A stretch of 64,000 bases of DNA from Companilactobacillus halodurans (GCF_009600985.1 NZ_VDFP01000010.1:22645-86644); one strand, 5' to 3'. Positions 8,284 to 16,574 are shown, numbered from the stretch's first letter. Numbers and translations: made by a program. Notes: generated by a model not told the origin, from the sequence alone.

Positions 8284-9561
8284 ATGAAGCGAGAATTTGA
8301 AAAGTTTATTGAAGCACTGCACGAAGGAGTAGTACCAGCAACTGGTTGTACTGAACCGGTAGCCGTAGCATATGGAGCGGCCGTCTGTGCAAAATATCTG
8401 CCATCTAAAAAAGTAGATAAAATCGACGTGCATGTTTCTTTAAATATCATGAAAAATGCAATGGCCGTCATGGTTCCAGGAACTAAAGAGCCAGGCCTGC
8501 AAATTGCCGCTTCAGCTGGTGCTCTAGTTGGTAACCCCAATGCCAAGTTAAAAGTTATTTCTAAGATAAAAAATAGTGACCTGCCAGAAATCAAAACCTT
8601 AGCACATTCGGGAAAAGTCAAAGTTAGCTTAGCTAAAGTTGATGATGATTTGTATGTTGATGTGACAGTTGTCAGTGGTAAAGATAGCGTGACAGTTTAT
8701 ATTGCCGATGACCACACGAATATTTTTAAAATAGTTAAAAATGACCAAATATTATATGAAAAAGATCGTCCTAAGCCTCATGCTAAATCAGCTTTGAAAC
8801 TTTACATGCAGACGCAAAAATTCGAAAATATCTGGGATTTTGCAATGGAAATTCCACTAGAAAAAATTGCCTTCATGAAAAAATCCGCTGATTTAAACGT
8901 GGCTTTGTCAAAAGAAGGCTTGACGAATTCATATGGGATGAACTTAGGCCGCTCATTAGTTGAAGATTCTGGGAAAGCTACTTTGGAAAATCAAATTTTG
9001 ACTTATACCGTTGCTGCTTCAGATGCTCGAATGGGTGGTGCAACTTTACCAGCAATGTCCAATTCTGGTTCTGGAAATCAAGGGATTTCAGCGACAGTTC
9101 CCGTTTGGGTCGTGGCTAAAGAAAATAATTCTTCTGAGGAAAAATTGATTCGGGCTTTAACTTTATCGCATCTGACGGCAATTTACATTCACGCTTTTTT
9201 GCCAGTGCTTTCAGCCTTTTGCGCGGCAGATTCAGCTGCTATGGGTGCAAGCGTTGGTGCTTGTTATTTGTTAGGCGGTGACTTTGAAACTGCTTCTATG
9301 TCAATCAAGAATATGGCAGGAGATTCGGTAGGGATGGTCTGCGATGGGGCAGGCTGTTCTTGTGCAATGAAAGTTGCTAGCTCGGTTTCTTCGATGTATC
9401 GTGGGATGAAATTGGCTATGAAGGGGATTGTTGTTCCTAGTAGCAATGGATTGGTTTGCAACGATGTTGATGAGACTATTCGGGGGATTGGTGAACTGGG
9501 TAGTCAGGGGTTGAAGGAGACTGATCCGGTTATTTTGGATATTATGATGAATAAGAGTTGA
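8284..9561 (+). CDS. L-cysteine desulfidase family protein (UPF0597/CyuA-like)
   Basis: 425 residues, typical length. It has the family marks GVVPATGCTEPVAVAYG near the N-terminus, TLPAMSNSGSGNQGISATVPV in the middle and CDGAGCSCAMKVASS near the C-terminus, whose Cys ligate an iron-sulfur cluster in the serine dehydratase alpha superfamily. Relatives (E. coli CyuA/YhaM) release sulfide from L-cysteine to give pyruvate and ammonia. RBS GCGAGG. Flanked by its own promoter with a cre site and its own terminator, so monocistronic. Activity on serine cannot be excluded. Confidence 0.85.
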   Translation: MKREFEKFIEALHEGVVPATGCTEPVAVAYGAAVCAKYLPSKKVDKIDVHVSLNIMKNAMAVMVPGTKEPGLQIAASAGALVGNPNAKLKVISKIKNSDLPEIKTLAHSGKVKVSLAKVDDDLYVDVTVVSGKDSVTVYIADDHTNIFKIVKNDQILYEKDRPKPHAKSALKLYMQTQKFENIWDFAMEIPLEKIAFMKKSADLNVALSKEGLTNSYGMNLGRSLVEDSGKATLENQILTYTVAASDARMGGATLPAMSNSGSGNQGISATVPVWVVAKENNSSEEKLIRALTLSHLTAIYIHAFLPVLSAFCAADSAAMGASVGACYLLGGDFETASMSIKNMAGDSVGMVCDGAGCSCAMKVASSVSSMYRGMKLAMKGIVVPSSNGLVCNDVDETIRGIGELGSQGLKETDPVILDIMMNKS

Positions 9562-9579
9562 GATTTATTGTATAAAAAT

Positions 9580-9620
9580 AGCGGTGGTAACCTCTTTAGG
9601 GTTGCTGCCGCTTGTTTTTA
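9580..9620 (+). terminator. Terminator of the desulfidase gene
   Basis: AGCGGTGGTAACC pairs with GGTTGCTGCCGCT across a short loop, followed by a T-rich tract. Confidence 0.8.
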
Positions 9621-9665
9621 CTGTTTAAATTATATATTTATATAACCATGCGTTATTTTGTTAAT

Positions 9666-9816
9666 AACCACTGGTTTTAGTTTTATAGTGGAAACGAGCT
9701 ACACAGGGGCAACCCATTCCGGTTAAGCCTATTTCACGAATCGCTCGCAAGGTGCGCGAGCAATTTGTGAAATTGTCTTAATCCTCGTGGGCTGAGCGCC
9801 CCTGCTCCGCTCTCTA
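9666..9816 (-). repeat. Dispersed structured repeat, copy B
   Basis: Minus-strand copy. It starts within the TAG stop codon of the CsoR-like gene (TAGAGAGCGG) and ends CGTTTCCACTAT, with the tail AACCAGTGGTT further on. Arms: GAGC/GCTC, CAGGGGC/GCCCCTG, AGCCCA/TGGGTT, TTAAG/CTTAA, AATTTCAC/GTGAAAT and CTCGCGC/GCGAG. The outer stem differs from copy A but is still paired. Confidence 0.9.
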
Positions 9817-10083
9817 TTTTGTTTTCAACATCAAATCCAATGACTTCTGCAATTCTTCCAATTGTTTTTCATCATGACAATTTGAGTTCTTCCTAATATT
9901 TTGGGCGATCACTAACTTCATCGCTTTATCAACGCTTGATTTAACTGCTGATAATTGCATTAAAACGTCGGTACAGGGTTTTTCTTCGTCCATCATTCTT
10001 AATACGGCGTCTAATTGGCCGCGGGATCTTTTTAGACGACTGACGATTTTTTTGCTTGCGATTTCTTCTTGTGTTTGTGCCAT
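9814..10083 (-). CDS. CsoR/RcnR-family repressor
   Basis: 89 residues from the ATG at 10083, which has GGGAGG six bases upstream (an upstream in-frame start would run through its own operator). The DUF156 all-helical fold is clear: SRLKRSRGQLDAVLRMMDEEKPCTDVLMQLSAVKSSVDKAMKLVI. Cys37 is conserved. The positions of the Cu-binding His and second Cys of CsoR (about 62 and 66) are Asn here, with Cys69-His70 shifted. This argues against a classical Cu(I) sensor and for a sulfur/redox or other ligand. Palindromes lie in front of this gene and the divergent thioredoxin gene. Confidence 0.85.
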   Translation of the reverse strand: MAQTQEEIASKKIVSRLKRSRGQLDAVLRMMDEEKPCTDVLMQLSAVKSSVDKAMKLVIAQNIRKNSNCHDEKQLEELQKSLDLMLKTK

Positions 10084-10118
10084 AATTAACCTCCCAATTT
10101 GATTTGTTGTTACAATTA

Positions 10119-10132
10119 TACCCATATGGGTA
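10119..10132. promoter_or_regulatory. CsoR-type operator at its own gene
   Basis: Perfect palindrome TACCCATATGGGTA, 36 bases upstream of the repressor start. G-tract dyads of this type bind CsoR-family tetramers. Confidence 0.7.
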
Positions 10133-10187
10133 ACGGGTAGCAAATAATTGCTTTATTTTTCCACAGGGTCCTATAAAATCAAAATAG

Positions 10188-10216
10188 TTGCGTCATTTTA
10201 CCCTAGGGGGTATATT
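10188..10216 (+). promoter_or_regulatory. Thioredoxin promoter with CsoR-type operator in the spacer
   Basis: TTGCGT (10188-10193), a 17-nt spacer, TATATT (10211-10216). The spacer contains TACCCTAGGGGGTA (10199-10212), very like characterised CsoR boxes, so the adjacent CsoR-like protein should repress this gene. Confidence 0.75.
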
Positions 10217-10246
10217 ATCAGTATAAAGATATGAGAAGGAGATTGA

Positions 10247-10573
10247 ATGATGGCTAATATTACAGAATTATCTGATAAGACATTCAATGACGAGACAAAA
10301 GAGGGACTTGTAATCACTGATTTTAATGCTGATTGGTGTCCTCCATGTAAAATGATGAACCCAATTCTGGAGAAGCTATCTTCAAAAGATGAGTTAGGGG
10401 ATAAGATTAAGTTCACTTCTATGAACGTTGATCACAACCCTGATACTCCTAATAATTTCGGTATTCAAGGAATCCCAACATTTATCGTTAAAAAAGACGG
10501 CAATGTTGTCGGACGTCTCGTTGGTTACCAACCAGAAGCTAAGTTCCGCATGGCTTTAGAGAAGTTTATGTAA
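10247..10573 (+). CDS. trxA: Thioredoxin
   Basis: 108 residues; two tandem ATGs at 10247 and 10250, the second better spaced from AGGAG. Thioredoxin fold with active site WCPPC (Cys31, Cys34) in place of the classical WCGPC, and the cis-Pro loop GIPTFIV. A cytoplasmic disulfide reductase. It could serve the ArsC-type reductase 7 kb away, but the operator in its promoter ties it to the divergent CsoR-like sensor, suggesting a role in thiol, persulfide or metal stress. Own terminator. Confidence 0.9.
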   Translation: MMANITELSDKTFNDETKEGLVITDFNADWCPPCKMMNPILEKLSSKDELGDKIKFTSMNVDHNPDTPNNFGIQGIPTFIVKKDGNVVGRLVGYQPEAKFRMALEKFM

Positions 10574-10586
10574 AAAATTATTTTTG

Positions 10587-10621
10587 GCGTGAATCTGCAA
10601 AATAAGATTCACGCTTTTTTT
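10587..10621 (+). terminator. Terminator of the thioredoxin gene
   Basis: GCGTGAATCT / AGATTCACGC, a 10-bp stem, then seven T. Confidence 0.9.
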
Positions 10622-10636
10622 CTGCTCAAAAGGTGT

Positions 10637-10662
10637 TAATATGGTTCATGGAAACGGTTACA
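10637..10662 (+). promoter_or_regulatory. -10 and cre-like site before a small unknown gene
   Basis: TAATAT (10637-10642) followed by TGGAAACGGTTACA (10649-10662), which fits TGNAANCGNTNNCA. The site would lie inside the coding region if the longest frame were used, which supports the later start at 10683. Confidence 0.55.
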
Positions 10663-10682
10663 TTAAGATGAAAGGGTGCGTG

Positions 10683-10955
10683 ATGATGATAAATTTACCA
10701 GTGACGAGTAAATTTTTTAGATGGGACGACGGTGAGATAATCACAATCGATTTCGACCGGTCAGTCGACTTCAATCCTAACGACTATCCAGAGCTAACCG
10801 AGATTGGACATTGGATTATTTCAGATGACTTATCCAAATTCTATTTAGTTCATAAAGACCGAGCAGAATTTCCTGACAGAGTAATCAATCAAATTTTAGG
10901 CGATTTGAATTTGAATGGTTACGAACTGATTCACAGTGGAGCAACTTATGCATAA
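10683..10955 (+). CDS. Conserved small protein of unknown function
   Basis: 90 residues from the ATG at 10683, chosen because AAAGGG lies six bases upstream and because the longer frame would include the cre-like site. Acidic, soluble, no signal or membrane segment; a possible beta-rich fold (FFRWDDGEIITIDFDRSVDFNP..YPELTEIGHWII). Not recognised. Own promoter and terminator, so an independent gene probably subject to CcpA. Confidence 0.6.
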   Translation: MMINLPVTSKFFRWDDGEIITIDFDRSVDFNPNDYPELTEIGHWIISDDLSKFYLVHKDRAEFPDRVINQILGDLNLNGYELIHSGATYA

Positions 10956-10961
10956 CGAGTC

Positions 10962-10988
10962 AAAAAAGCCGAATTGAGCGGCTTTTTT
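10962..10988. terminator. Bidirectional terminator between convergent genes
   Basis: AAAAAAGCCG / CGGCTTTTTT with a 7-nt loop, serving both the small plus-strand gene and the minus-strand hydrolase. Confidence 0.88.
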
Positions 10989-10993
10989 ACTTT

Positions 10994-11482
10994 TTATTGG
11001 AACTCAACAAAACGCTTGCTCCAAAGTTCTTCAAAAAATGAAATCGTATCTTCAGCTGTTAAATAATCGTTGTCAAAAGTTGTCGTCATATCGTGCTCCA
11101 TTAAAATCTTGTAACCTAATCCATGTGCCATGACGATAGTGGCATTACAGGTATATTCTGTCTGTGCACCACAAATTTCAAGGGTCCGAATACTATTTTG
11201 CATCAACAGTTCATTCAAATTCGTTTTAAAGAAGGCATTGTCGTGAGATTTTTCTACGATTAGGTCTTCTTTTTGTTTGTCCAATTCTTTGGGGAACTTC
11301 CATAGATCACTGTCATGAACAACGTTTTGATCATGATGTTGTACAAAAATAATTGGTAAATTAGCTTGTCGATATAAAGTAATACGGTCATTAACTTTTT
11401 TGAGCAATCCTTTAAAGTCATAACTATATTGAAGTGCTTTTTGAAAATCGAGAACAATCAGTGCTTGTGCTAATTTTGACAT
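10994..11482 (-). CDS. Isochorismatase-family cysteine hydrolase
   Basis: 162 residues with the Asp-Lys-Cys triad of the family: Asp12 in IVLDFQ, Lys78 in VEKSHDNAF and Cys112 in GAQTEYTCNAT. Rossmann-like alpha/beta hydrolase acting on amides such as nicotinamide or ureidoacrylate-type substrates; the actual substrate is unknown. Cytoplasmic. Monocistronic between a shared terminator and the divergent LCP gene. Confidence 0.85.
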   Translation of the reverse strand: MSKLAQALIVLDFQKALQYSYDFKGLLKKVNDRITLYRQANLPIIFVQHHDQNVVHDSDLWKFPKELDKQKEDLIVEKSHDNAFFKTNLNELLMQNSIRTLEICGAQTEYTCNATIVMAHGLGYKILMEHDMTTTFDNDYLTAEDTISFFEELWSKRFVEFQ

Positions 11483-11634
11483 GAGCTCACTTCCTTAAAT
11501 TTTTCCTAAAGCGAGCGTAACATTGCTATTTATTATATGAAAGCGATATTATGGCAAAATGTCTCTTTTTGAAATTTGCCGATATAGAAGGGTGTGATTT
11601 ATAATGAAGTTTACTAAAATATAAGGAAAACAAT

Positions 11635-12657
11635 ATGAAAAAATTAAAAATTATTTCTATATTATTCGGAGCAGTTGTTTTAGTGGCTTTAGCAATTGGT
11701 GGAGTTTTTGTTTATAAAACCCAACAATCGCTAAATTCATTGAATACAGCTAACTCCAGTGTTTCCAAGAAAATCAATCAGGGTAAGCCTTTTTCAATTC
11801 TTTTATTGGGGGCCGATACAGGAACTGATGGCCGAGTCGATCGAGGGAATTCTGATACGATGATGCTTTTGACCTTGAATCCAGCTAAGAAAAAGACTGT
11901 TGCCTATTCGATTCCTCGTGATGCTCTAGCTGAAATGGTCGGAGATAAGGAAAAGAATGTTCAAAAAATCAATGCTGCTTATAATATTGGTTTGGCAACG
12001 ATGGCTAAAAAGACAGTGGGCAGTTTCTTAGGCGTTCCAGTTGATTATCATGTAGCCATCAATATGAAAGCCTTAGAAAAAACAGTTGACTTCGTCGGTG
12101 GCGTGACTGTCAAGAGTGATCTCAATGTGTCATTTGATGGGATAACGATTCCTAAAGGAACGCATCACTTAAATGGCAAACAAGCTTTAACTTATGCACG
12201 GATGAGGTATCAAGACCCACGTGGAGATTATGGTCGTCAAATTCGTCAGCAACAAATTTTAAAGGCGGTCGTCAAAAAACTTGAGCAGCCTAAGTATCTT
12301 GCTAAATTGCCTGATTTGATTAAATCGTTAGGTTCAGATATCAATACTGATTTAACGACTAGTCAAATCGACCAGATTATTTTGAAGTATCATAATGCTT
12401 CTAAATCGATGAGCTTCAATCAGCTGCAAGGACAGACGGCTTGGATCAATCAAAGTTCGTATCAAGTTTTGCCTACGCAAACGCTCCAACAGGCTTCAGA
12501 TAAGTTACGTGCTAATTTAGGACTTGATTCAGCTACATTAGACAACACGGAAACCAAATTGAATGCGAAAAATAAATCGTTCTTCAATGATGAAGATAAT
12601 ACTGATTATAAGACTTATGGATTAGATAAGACTTATTACAGCAACAATACATATTAA
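11635..12657 (+). CDS. LytR-CpsA-Psr (LCP) family cell-wall transferase
   Basis: 340 residues: one N-terminal membrane helix (about 5-27) and an extracellular LCP domain. Conserved motifs are LLLGADTG, NSDTMMLLTLNP, YSIPRDAL, INAAYNIG, DFVGGVTV and the Arg-rich LNGKQALTYARMRYQDPRGDYGRQIRQQQ, which bind the lipid pyrophosphate. LCP proteins attach teichoic acids or polysaccharides to peptidoglycan. The C-terminal 60 residues are low-complexity and Asn/Lys/Asp-rich. No glycan genes adjoin it. Confidence 0.9.
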   Translation: MKKLKIISILFGAVVLVALAIGGVFVYKTQQSLNSLNTANSSVSKKINQGKPFSILLLGADTGTDGRVDRGNSDTMMLLTLNPAKKKTVAYSIPRDALAEMVGDKEKNVQKINAAYNIGLATMAKKTVGSFLGVPVDYHVAINMKALEKTVDFVGGVTVKSDLNVSFDGITIPKGTHHLNGKQALTYARMRYQDPRGDYGRQIRQQQILKAVVKKLEQPKYLAKLPDLIKSLGSDINTDLTTSQIDQIILKYHNASKSMSFNQLQGQTAWINQSSYQVLPTQTLQQASDKLRANLGLDSATLDNTETKLNAKNKSFFNDEDNTDYKTYGLDKTYYSNNTY

Positions 12658-12709
12658 AAATACTCCATAACATTTAGATGAAGAATCTAAGTGTTGTGGA
12701 GTATTTTTT
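12656..12709. terminator. Bidirectional terminator between LCP and GntR genes
   Basis: AAAAATACTCCA ... TGGAGTATTTTTT with further pairing inside (TTAGAT/ATCTAA). It overlaps the stop codons of both convergent genes. Confidence 0.88.
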
Positions 12710-13427
12710 ATAATGTGACATCAGCGATTATTTGACTGTGCTCATAAGGGAAATGCGATTCAGAAATTTCAAATGGTTGACCATCATCAAGATAGCTTAA
12801 TTGATTGATGACTAAAACGGGTTCGCCAATTTCTTTTGCAATGCCAGTTTTAATGTCATCTTGATCAGCTTTTTTGGCACTGACCACTCGATGAGAGCCC
12901 TCAATGCTTAGGCCTTCGCTTTGTAAATGTCCATAAATCGATTTTTTCAAAATATCGTCGGTTAAGGTCGTGATAGAAGTGGGCATGATAGTGTGCTCAT
13001 AAGCAAAAACTTCTTTGTTGACGTAACGGACTCTTCGAATCACATAAACTGGTTCGGTGTCTGGAATCAATAGTTGTTCAGCTTCTTTTTTAGTAGGGAT
13101 GCGGGCTGATAATTCAACGATTTTACTGGTAACTTTTTTGCCCTCATTGGTTCTGGTAGCTCCCAAAGGTTTGTCGATTGGGGAAACAACTCCAAATTCG
13201 CTTTTATCGATTTTATAATCTTTGCGAACAAAAGTACCAGCACCACGCTTTGAGTAAACCATCCCTTCAACGACTAGCTGTTGAATAGCTTTGTGGACAG
13301 TAATGCGGGTAGTACCGAAATTTCGAGCCATTTGATTTTGATCTGGCATCAGCTCCCCAGGCGCATATTTGCCAGTCTTTATTTGCTGGCGTAATTTGTC
13401 AGCGACCTCTTTATATTTATATGCCAT
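12708..13427 (-). CDS. GntR-family regulator (HutC/TreR type) of the beta-glucoside locus
   Basis: 239 residues. An N-terminal winged helix (YKEVADKLRQQIKTGKYAPGELMPDQNQMARNFGTTRITVHKAIQQL..) precedes a UTRA effector domain that ends in EISESHFPYEHSQIIADV. UTRA domains usually sense a phosphorylated sugar. Divergent from a phospho-beta-glucosidase and EIIC gene, with the palindrome AAAAGTATATACTTTT between them. It is therefore the probable repressor of that locus, with a 6-phospho-beta-glucoside as likely inducer. Confidence 0.87.
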   Translation of the reverse strand: MAYKYKEVADKLRQQIKTGKYAPGELMPDQNQMARNFGTTRITVHKAIQQLVVEGMVYSKRGAGTFVRKDYKIDKSEFGVVSPIDKPLGATRTNEGKKVTSKIVELSARIPTKKEAEQLLIPDTEPVYVIRRVRYVNKEVFAYEHTIMPTSITTLTDDILKKSIYGHLQSEGLSIEGSHRVVSAKKADQDDIKTGIAKEIGEPVLVINQLSYLDDGQPFEISESHFPYEHSQIIADVTL

Positions 13428-13501
13428 AATTGTTCTCTTTTTTCTCGATAGTTTTTCCTACTAAGTTTAGCATTTTTATTAGTCTTTTTCTGCCCTTAAA
13501 T

Positions 13502-13517
13502 AAAAGTATATACTTTT
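13502..13517. promoter_or_regulatory. Palindromic operator shared with the 25.7-kb locus
   Basis: AAAAGTATATACTTTT, a perfect 16-bp dyad, exactly 13 bases upstream of the -35 TTTACA (13531-13536). The promoter continues with TATAAT at 13553-13558 and reads into the beta-glucosidase gene. The same dyad at the same distance from TTTACA occurs at 25694. Confidence 0.75.
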
Positions 13518-13557
13518 TATAAAATAAGTATTTACATAGGTCGAAAGCGATGTATAA

Positions 13558-13571
13558 TGAAAGCGTATTCA
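13558..13571 (+). promoter_or_regulatory. cre-like site at the beta-glucosidase promoter
   Basis: TGAAAGCGTATTCA starts on the last base of the -10 and has one mismatch to the cre consensus. Consistent with carbon catabolite repression of a PTS sugar locus. Confidence 0.55.
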
Positions 13572-13601
13572 AAAGATAAATAAACGAAAGGACGGTGTAA
13601 T

Positions 13602-14984
13602 ATGACGGAAGAATTACCAGAGGATTTTGCTTGGGGCAACTCGAGTTCCAGCATGCAAACTGAAGGTGCTTTTGATATCGGAGGAAAAGGCAAGTCGGTT
13701 TACGATGTCAGACCCGCCACAAAGGATGCGTCAGATTGGCATGATGCTATTGATGAATATCATCGTTACAACGAAGATTTCGATTTGATGGCAAAAGAAG
13801 GGATGAATTTCTATCGTTTCCAAATATCATGGAGTCGCGTTAATCCAATGGGTGATGGGGATTTCAATGAGGAAGGAATCAAGTTTTATGACAAGCTGAT
13901 TACTGCGTTACTAAAACGTGGCATCACGCCAATGATTTGCCTGTATCACTTCGATATGCCACTGCACTTAGCAGAAGAATATAACGGCTTTTTATCACGT
14001 CATGTGGTGGACGCTTTTGTTCGTTACGGAATTGAAATGGTTAAGCGTTTTGGTGACCGAGTCAAGTATTGGATTACTTTTAACGAACGAAACCTCTATC
14101 ACACTAGCGGCGCATTTAGGATTGCTGGTTATTTGAAGGGTGATAAAACAATTGATGAATTGTATCAAATCAGTCATCACGTTATGTTGGCTCATGCTGG
14201 CGTTGTTAACTATATTCACGAACAAACTGATTGCAAGACTGGGGGGATGTTAGCTTATAGCGAAGTGTATCCAGCTTCTCCAAAGCCCAAAGATATCTTA
14301 TACGCTCGTCAAATCAATGAATTTTTGAATCGCGACTTGTTGGATGTCTTTGTCTTTGGACGTTATTCAAAGGAAGTTTTGACCTTTGTTAAAAACCATC
14401 AGATTGATATGGATTATCAGTTGAATGATGATGAGGCGCTTGTAAAAGTGACGTCAGATTTTATTGCATTTAGCTATTATAGGAGCGATACGATTAGTTC
14501 AGATCTTGTTCCAGAAGGAACTATTCCTAATTATTACCTTGATAAGGGCGTAAAAAAGAATCCATATCTGAAATCATCGGAATTTGGTTGGCAAATCGAT
14601 CCCTTAGGATTTAGAGATATTTTAACTAAGGTTTACAACGAGTACGGTGTCCCAATGTTTCCAATTGAAAATGGAATTGGTTTACGTGAAGAATTCGATG
14701 GTAGTGAGATTCAAGACGATGAGCGCATTGAATACCATCGTGAGCATATTCAAGCTATGAAAGATGCTATTTTTGAGGATGGCGTCGAAGTTATCGGTTA
14801 TTTAGGATGGGGCCTAATTGATATCCCAAGTTCCAGCGGCAATATGGACAAGCACTATGGAACGGTTTATGTCAACCGAACTAACCATGACTTGAAAGAT
14901 ATGAAACGTGTTCCAAAGAAGAGCTATTGGTGGTTGCAACACGTTATTAAAACTAATGGCTCAGATTTATCAGATTTAAAGTAG
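13602..14984 (+). CDS. GH1 6-phospho-beta-glucosidase
   Basis: 460 residues, full-length GH1 barrel. The acid/base Glu162 lies in WITFNER and the nucleophile Glu356 in FPIENG. The N-terminus PEDFAWGNSSSSMQTEGAF is the family signature. The position behind a GntR gene and ahead of an EIIC argues for hydrolysis of a phosphorylated beta-glucoside such as cellobiose-6-P in the cytoplasm. No EIIA or EIIB lies nearby, so these must come from elsewhere. Confidence 0.92.
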   Translation: MTEELPEDFAWGNSSSSMQTEGAFDIGGKGKSVYDVRPATKDASDWHDAIDEYHRYNEDFDLMAKEGMNFYRFQISWSRVNPMGDGDFNEEGIKFYDKLITALLKRGITPMICLYHFDMPLHLAEEYNGFLSRHVVDAFVRYGIEMVKRFGDRVKYWITFNERNLYHTSGAFRIAGYLKGDKTIDELYQISHHVMLAHAGVVNYIHEQTDCKTGGMLAYSEVYPASPKPKDILYARQINEFLNRDLLDVFVFGRYSKEVLTFVKNHQIDMDYQLNDDEALVKVTSDFIAFSYYRSDTISSDLVPEGTIPNYYLDKGVKKNPYLKSSEFGWQIDPLGFRDILTKVYNEYGVPMFPIENGIGLREEFDGSEIQDDERIEYHREHIQAMKDAIFEDGVEVIGYLGWGLIDIPSSSGNMDKHYGTVYVNRTNHDLKDMKRVPKKSYWWLQHVIKTNGSDLSDLK

Positions 14985-15011
14985 TAAAAAAATATTCTGG
15001 GGGCGAATTTT

Positions 15012-16352
15012 ATGGCTAGTGAATCAACATCAGAAAAACTAGAACATGATTCTTTCTTAGATAAATTCACTAAGGTTTCTGTCACAGTTGGTAATTGGGT
15101 TTATCTAAGATCGTTACGTGATGCTTTCGCTGTTATCTTGCCAGTCTTTATTATCGCTGGTTTAGGTACATTGCTTAATAACACGGTTTTCGTTTGGTTA
15201 TTCAAGGGTGCTACTTTAGCAAAAGTTCAAGTTTTTGGTAATGCCATATCAAATGGTACTTTGAACGTTGCCGGTGTCTTAGTTGCACCTATGATTGGCT
15301 TCATGTTGGCTCGTAATAAAGGATTCAATAATCCGATTGCGGCTTCTGCCATGTCTTTGGCATGTCTATTCATCATGATGCCTGGTTCTATTTCTTTAGC
15401 TGGTATGAACGGTAAGACCATGCACACTGTTACTGGTGGTATGAGTTATCTAAATACTGGTACACAAGGTATGTTCGGTGGTATCATCGTCGGACTTGTG
15501 GCTACGGCTATTTTTATCAAATTAGCTGGTATCAAAAAATTACAGATTAATTTAGGTGAAAATGTTCCACCTGCAGTTAGTCAATCATTCAGCGTTTTGA
15601 TTCCTGCTTTGATTTTGATGTCAATCTTTGCTTTGATTGCTGCATTATTAGCTGGTTTGTTCAACGCCGATTTGATCAATTTAATCAAGGATTGGATTCA
15701 AGAACCACTTCGTGGATTTAACACAAGTATTGTTGGCTTTTGTGTCATTTACTTCTGTGCTAACTTCCTCTTTACTTTGGGTATTCACCAAACAGTTATT
15801 TCAGGTTCTTTGATGGATCCACTGGTATTGATCAATATGAACCAAAATATGTTAGCTTATGCTCACCATGCACAAATTCCTAACATCATCACTACTTCTT
15901 TCGTATCAAACTACGTTTTAGTTGGTGGTTCTGGTTCAACAATTTCTTTAATTATCGCTATTCTTCTCTTCAGTAAAGTTAAAGCTGGTAGAGATGTTGC
16001 TAAACTATCGTTGGCACCTGGTATTTTCAATATCAACGAACCTATGATTTTTGGTTATCCTATCGTCTTCAACTTACCATTGATGATTCCATTCGTATTA
16101 TTCCCAGTTATTGGTGCTTTGATGGGATACTACGCAACGCTTCTAGGTTGGGTATCAAGAACAGTCGTCTTAGTACCATGGACAACGCCGCCTTTGATTG
16201 GTCCATATCTATCGACAGCCGGTGATTGGCGGGCCGTTATCCTACAAGTCATTATCCTAGCAATTGGTGTTTTCTTATATCTTCCATTTATGAAGATCAG
16301 TGAACGTGTTGCTGCAAAGCAAGCTGAAATGAATTTGGACCCTAAGGCTTAA
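15012..16352 (+). CDS. PTS system cellobiose/lactose-family EIIC
   Basis: 446 residues with about ten membrane helices, of the Lac/Cel EIIC family. Marks: LRDAFAVILPVFIIAGLGTLLNN near the N-terminus, FTLGIHQTVISGSLMDPL, and APGIFNINEPMIFGYPIVFN with the conserved NEP motif for sugar binding. Imports and, with EIIA/EIIB, phosphorylates a beta-glucoside. RBS GGGGGCG. In an operon with the GH1 gene before it and a small membrane protein after it. Confidence 0.93.
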   Translation: MASESTSEKLEHDSFLDKFTKVSVTVGNWVYLRSLRDAFAVILPVFIIAGLGTLLNNTVFVWLFKGATLAKVQVFGNAISNGTLNVAGVLVAPMIGFMLARNKGFNNPIAASAMSLACLFIMMPGSISLAGMNGKTMHTVTGGMSYLNTGTQGMFGGIIVGLVATAIFIKLAGIKKLQINLGENVPPAVSQSFSVLIPALILMSIFALIAALLAGLFNADLINLIKDWIQEPLRGFNTSIVGFCVIYFCANFLFTLGIHQTVISGSLMDPLVLINMNQNMLAYAHHAQIPNIITTSFVSNYVLVGGSGSTISLIIAILLFSKVKAGRDVAKLSLAPGIFNINEPMIFGYPIVFNLPLMIPFVLFPVIGALMGYYATLLGWVSRTVVLVPWTTPPLIGPYLSTAGDWRAVILQVIILAIGVFLYLPFMKISERVAAKQAEMNLDPKA

Positions 16353-16354
16353 TT

Positions 16355-16534
16355 ATGAAAGTTTGGTTCAGTTATCTCGCCATTGCTGGTTTGATTCTTT
16401 TAGGATTATTTGACCTAGTAAATTTTGGGTTGAGCATCACAACCGTAAGCACCTTTGCAATTGCAATCCTCTTTATTATTTCTTTGTACAATTCATTGCA
16501 AAATAAAAAGATGCAGAGTAAAAAAATTAAATAA
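16355..16534 (+). CDS. Small membrane protein in the PTS operon
   Basis: 59 residues, starting two bases after the EIIC stop. Two hydrophobic helices (about 5-22 and 28-45) are followed by a basic tail NSLQNKKMQSKKIK. No named family is recognised. Immediate spacing and the strong terminator that follows make it the third gene of the beta-glucoside operon, possibly an accessory subunit of the permease. Confidence 0.6.
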   Translation: MKVWFSYLAIAGLILLGLFDLVNFGLSITTVSTFAIAILFIISLYNSLQNKKMQSKKIK

Positions 16535-16535
16535 T

Positions 16536-16574
16536 AAAAATGGCAAAATTCTATATAGAATTTTGCCATTTTTT
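16536..16574 (+). terminator. Terminator of the beta-glucoside operon
   Basis: AAATGGCAAAATTC / GAATTTTGCCATTT, a 14-bp stem with a 6-nt loop and T-run. Confidence 0.9.

Noticed and set aside
9580..9620. GGTGGTAACC behind the cysteine desulfidase as a T-box fragment
   Set aside because: It is simply one arm of an intrinsic terminator after the gene, with no downstream target.
10084..10143. Extended N-terminus of the CsoR-like protein
   Set aside because: It would encode the operator palindrome and lacks a ribosome site, while GGGAGG precedes the ATG at 10083.
10641..10682. Longer N-terminus (MVHGNGYIK..) of the small unknown protein
   Set aside because: It would overlap the -10 and the cre-like site; AAAGGG before 10683 is a better start signal.
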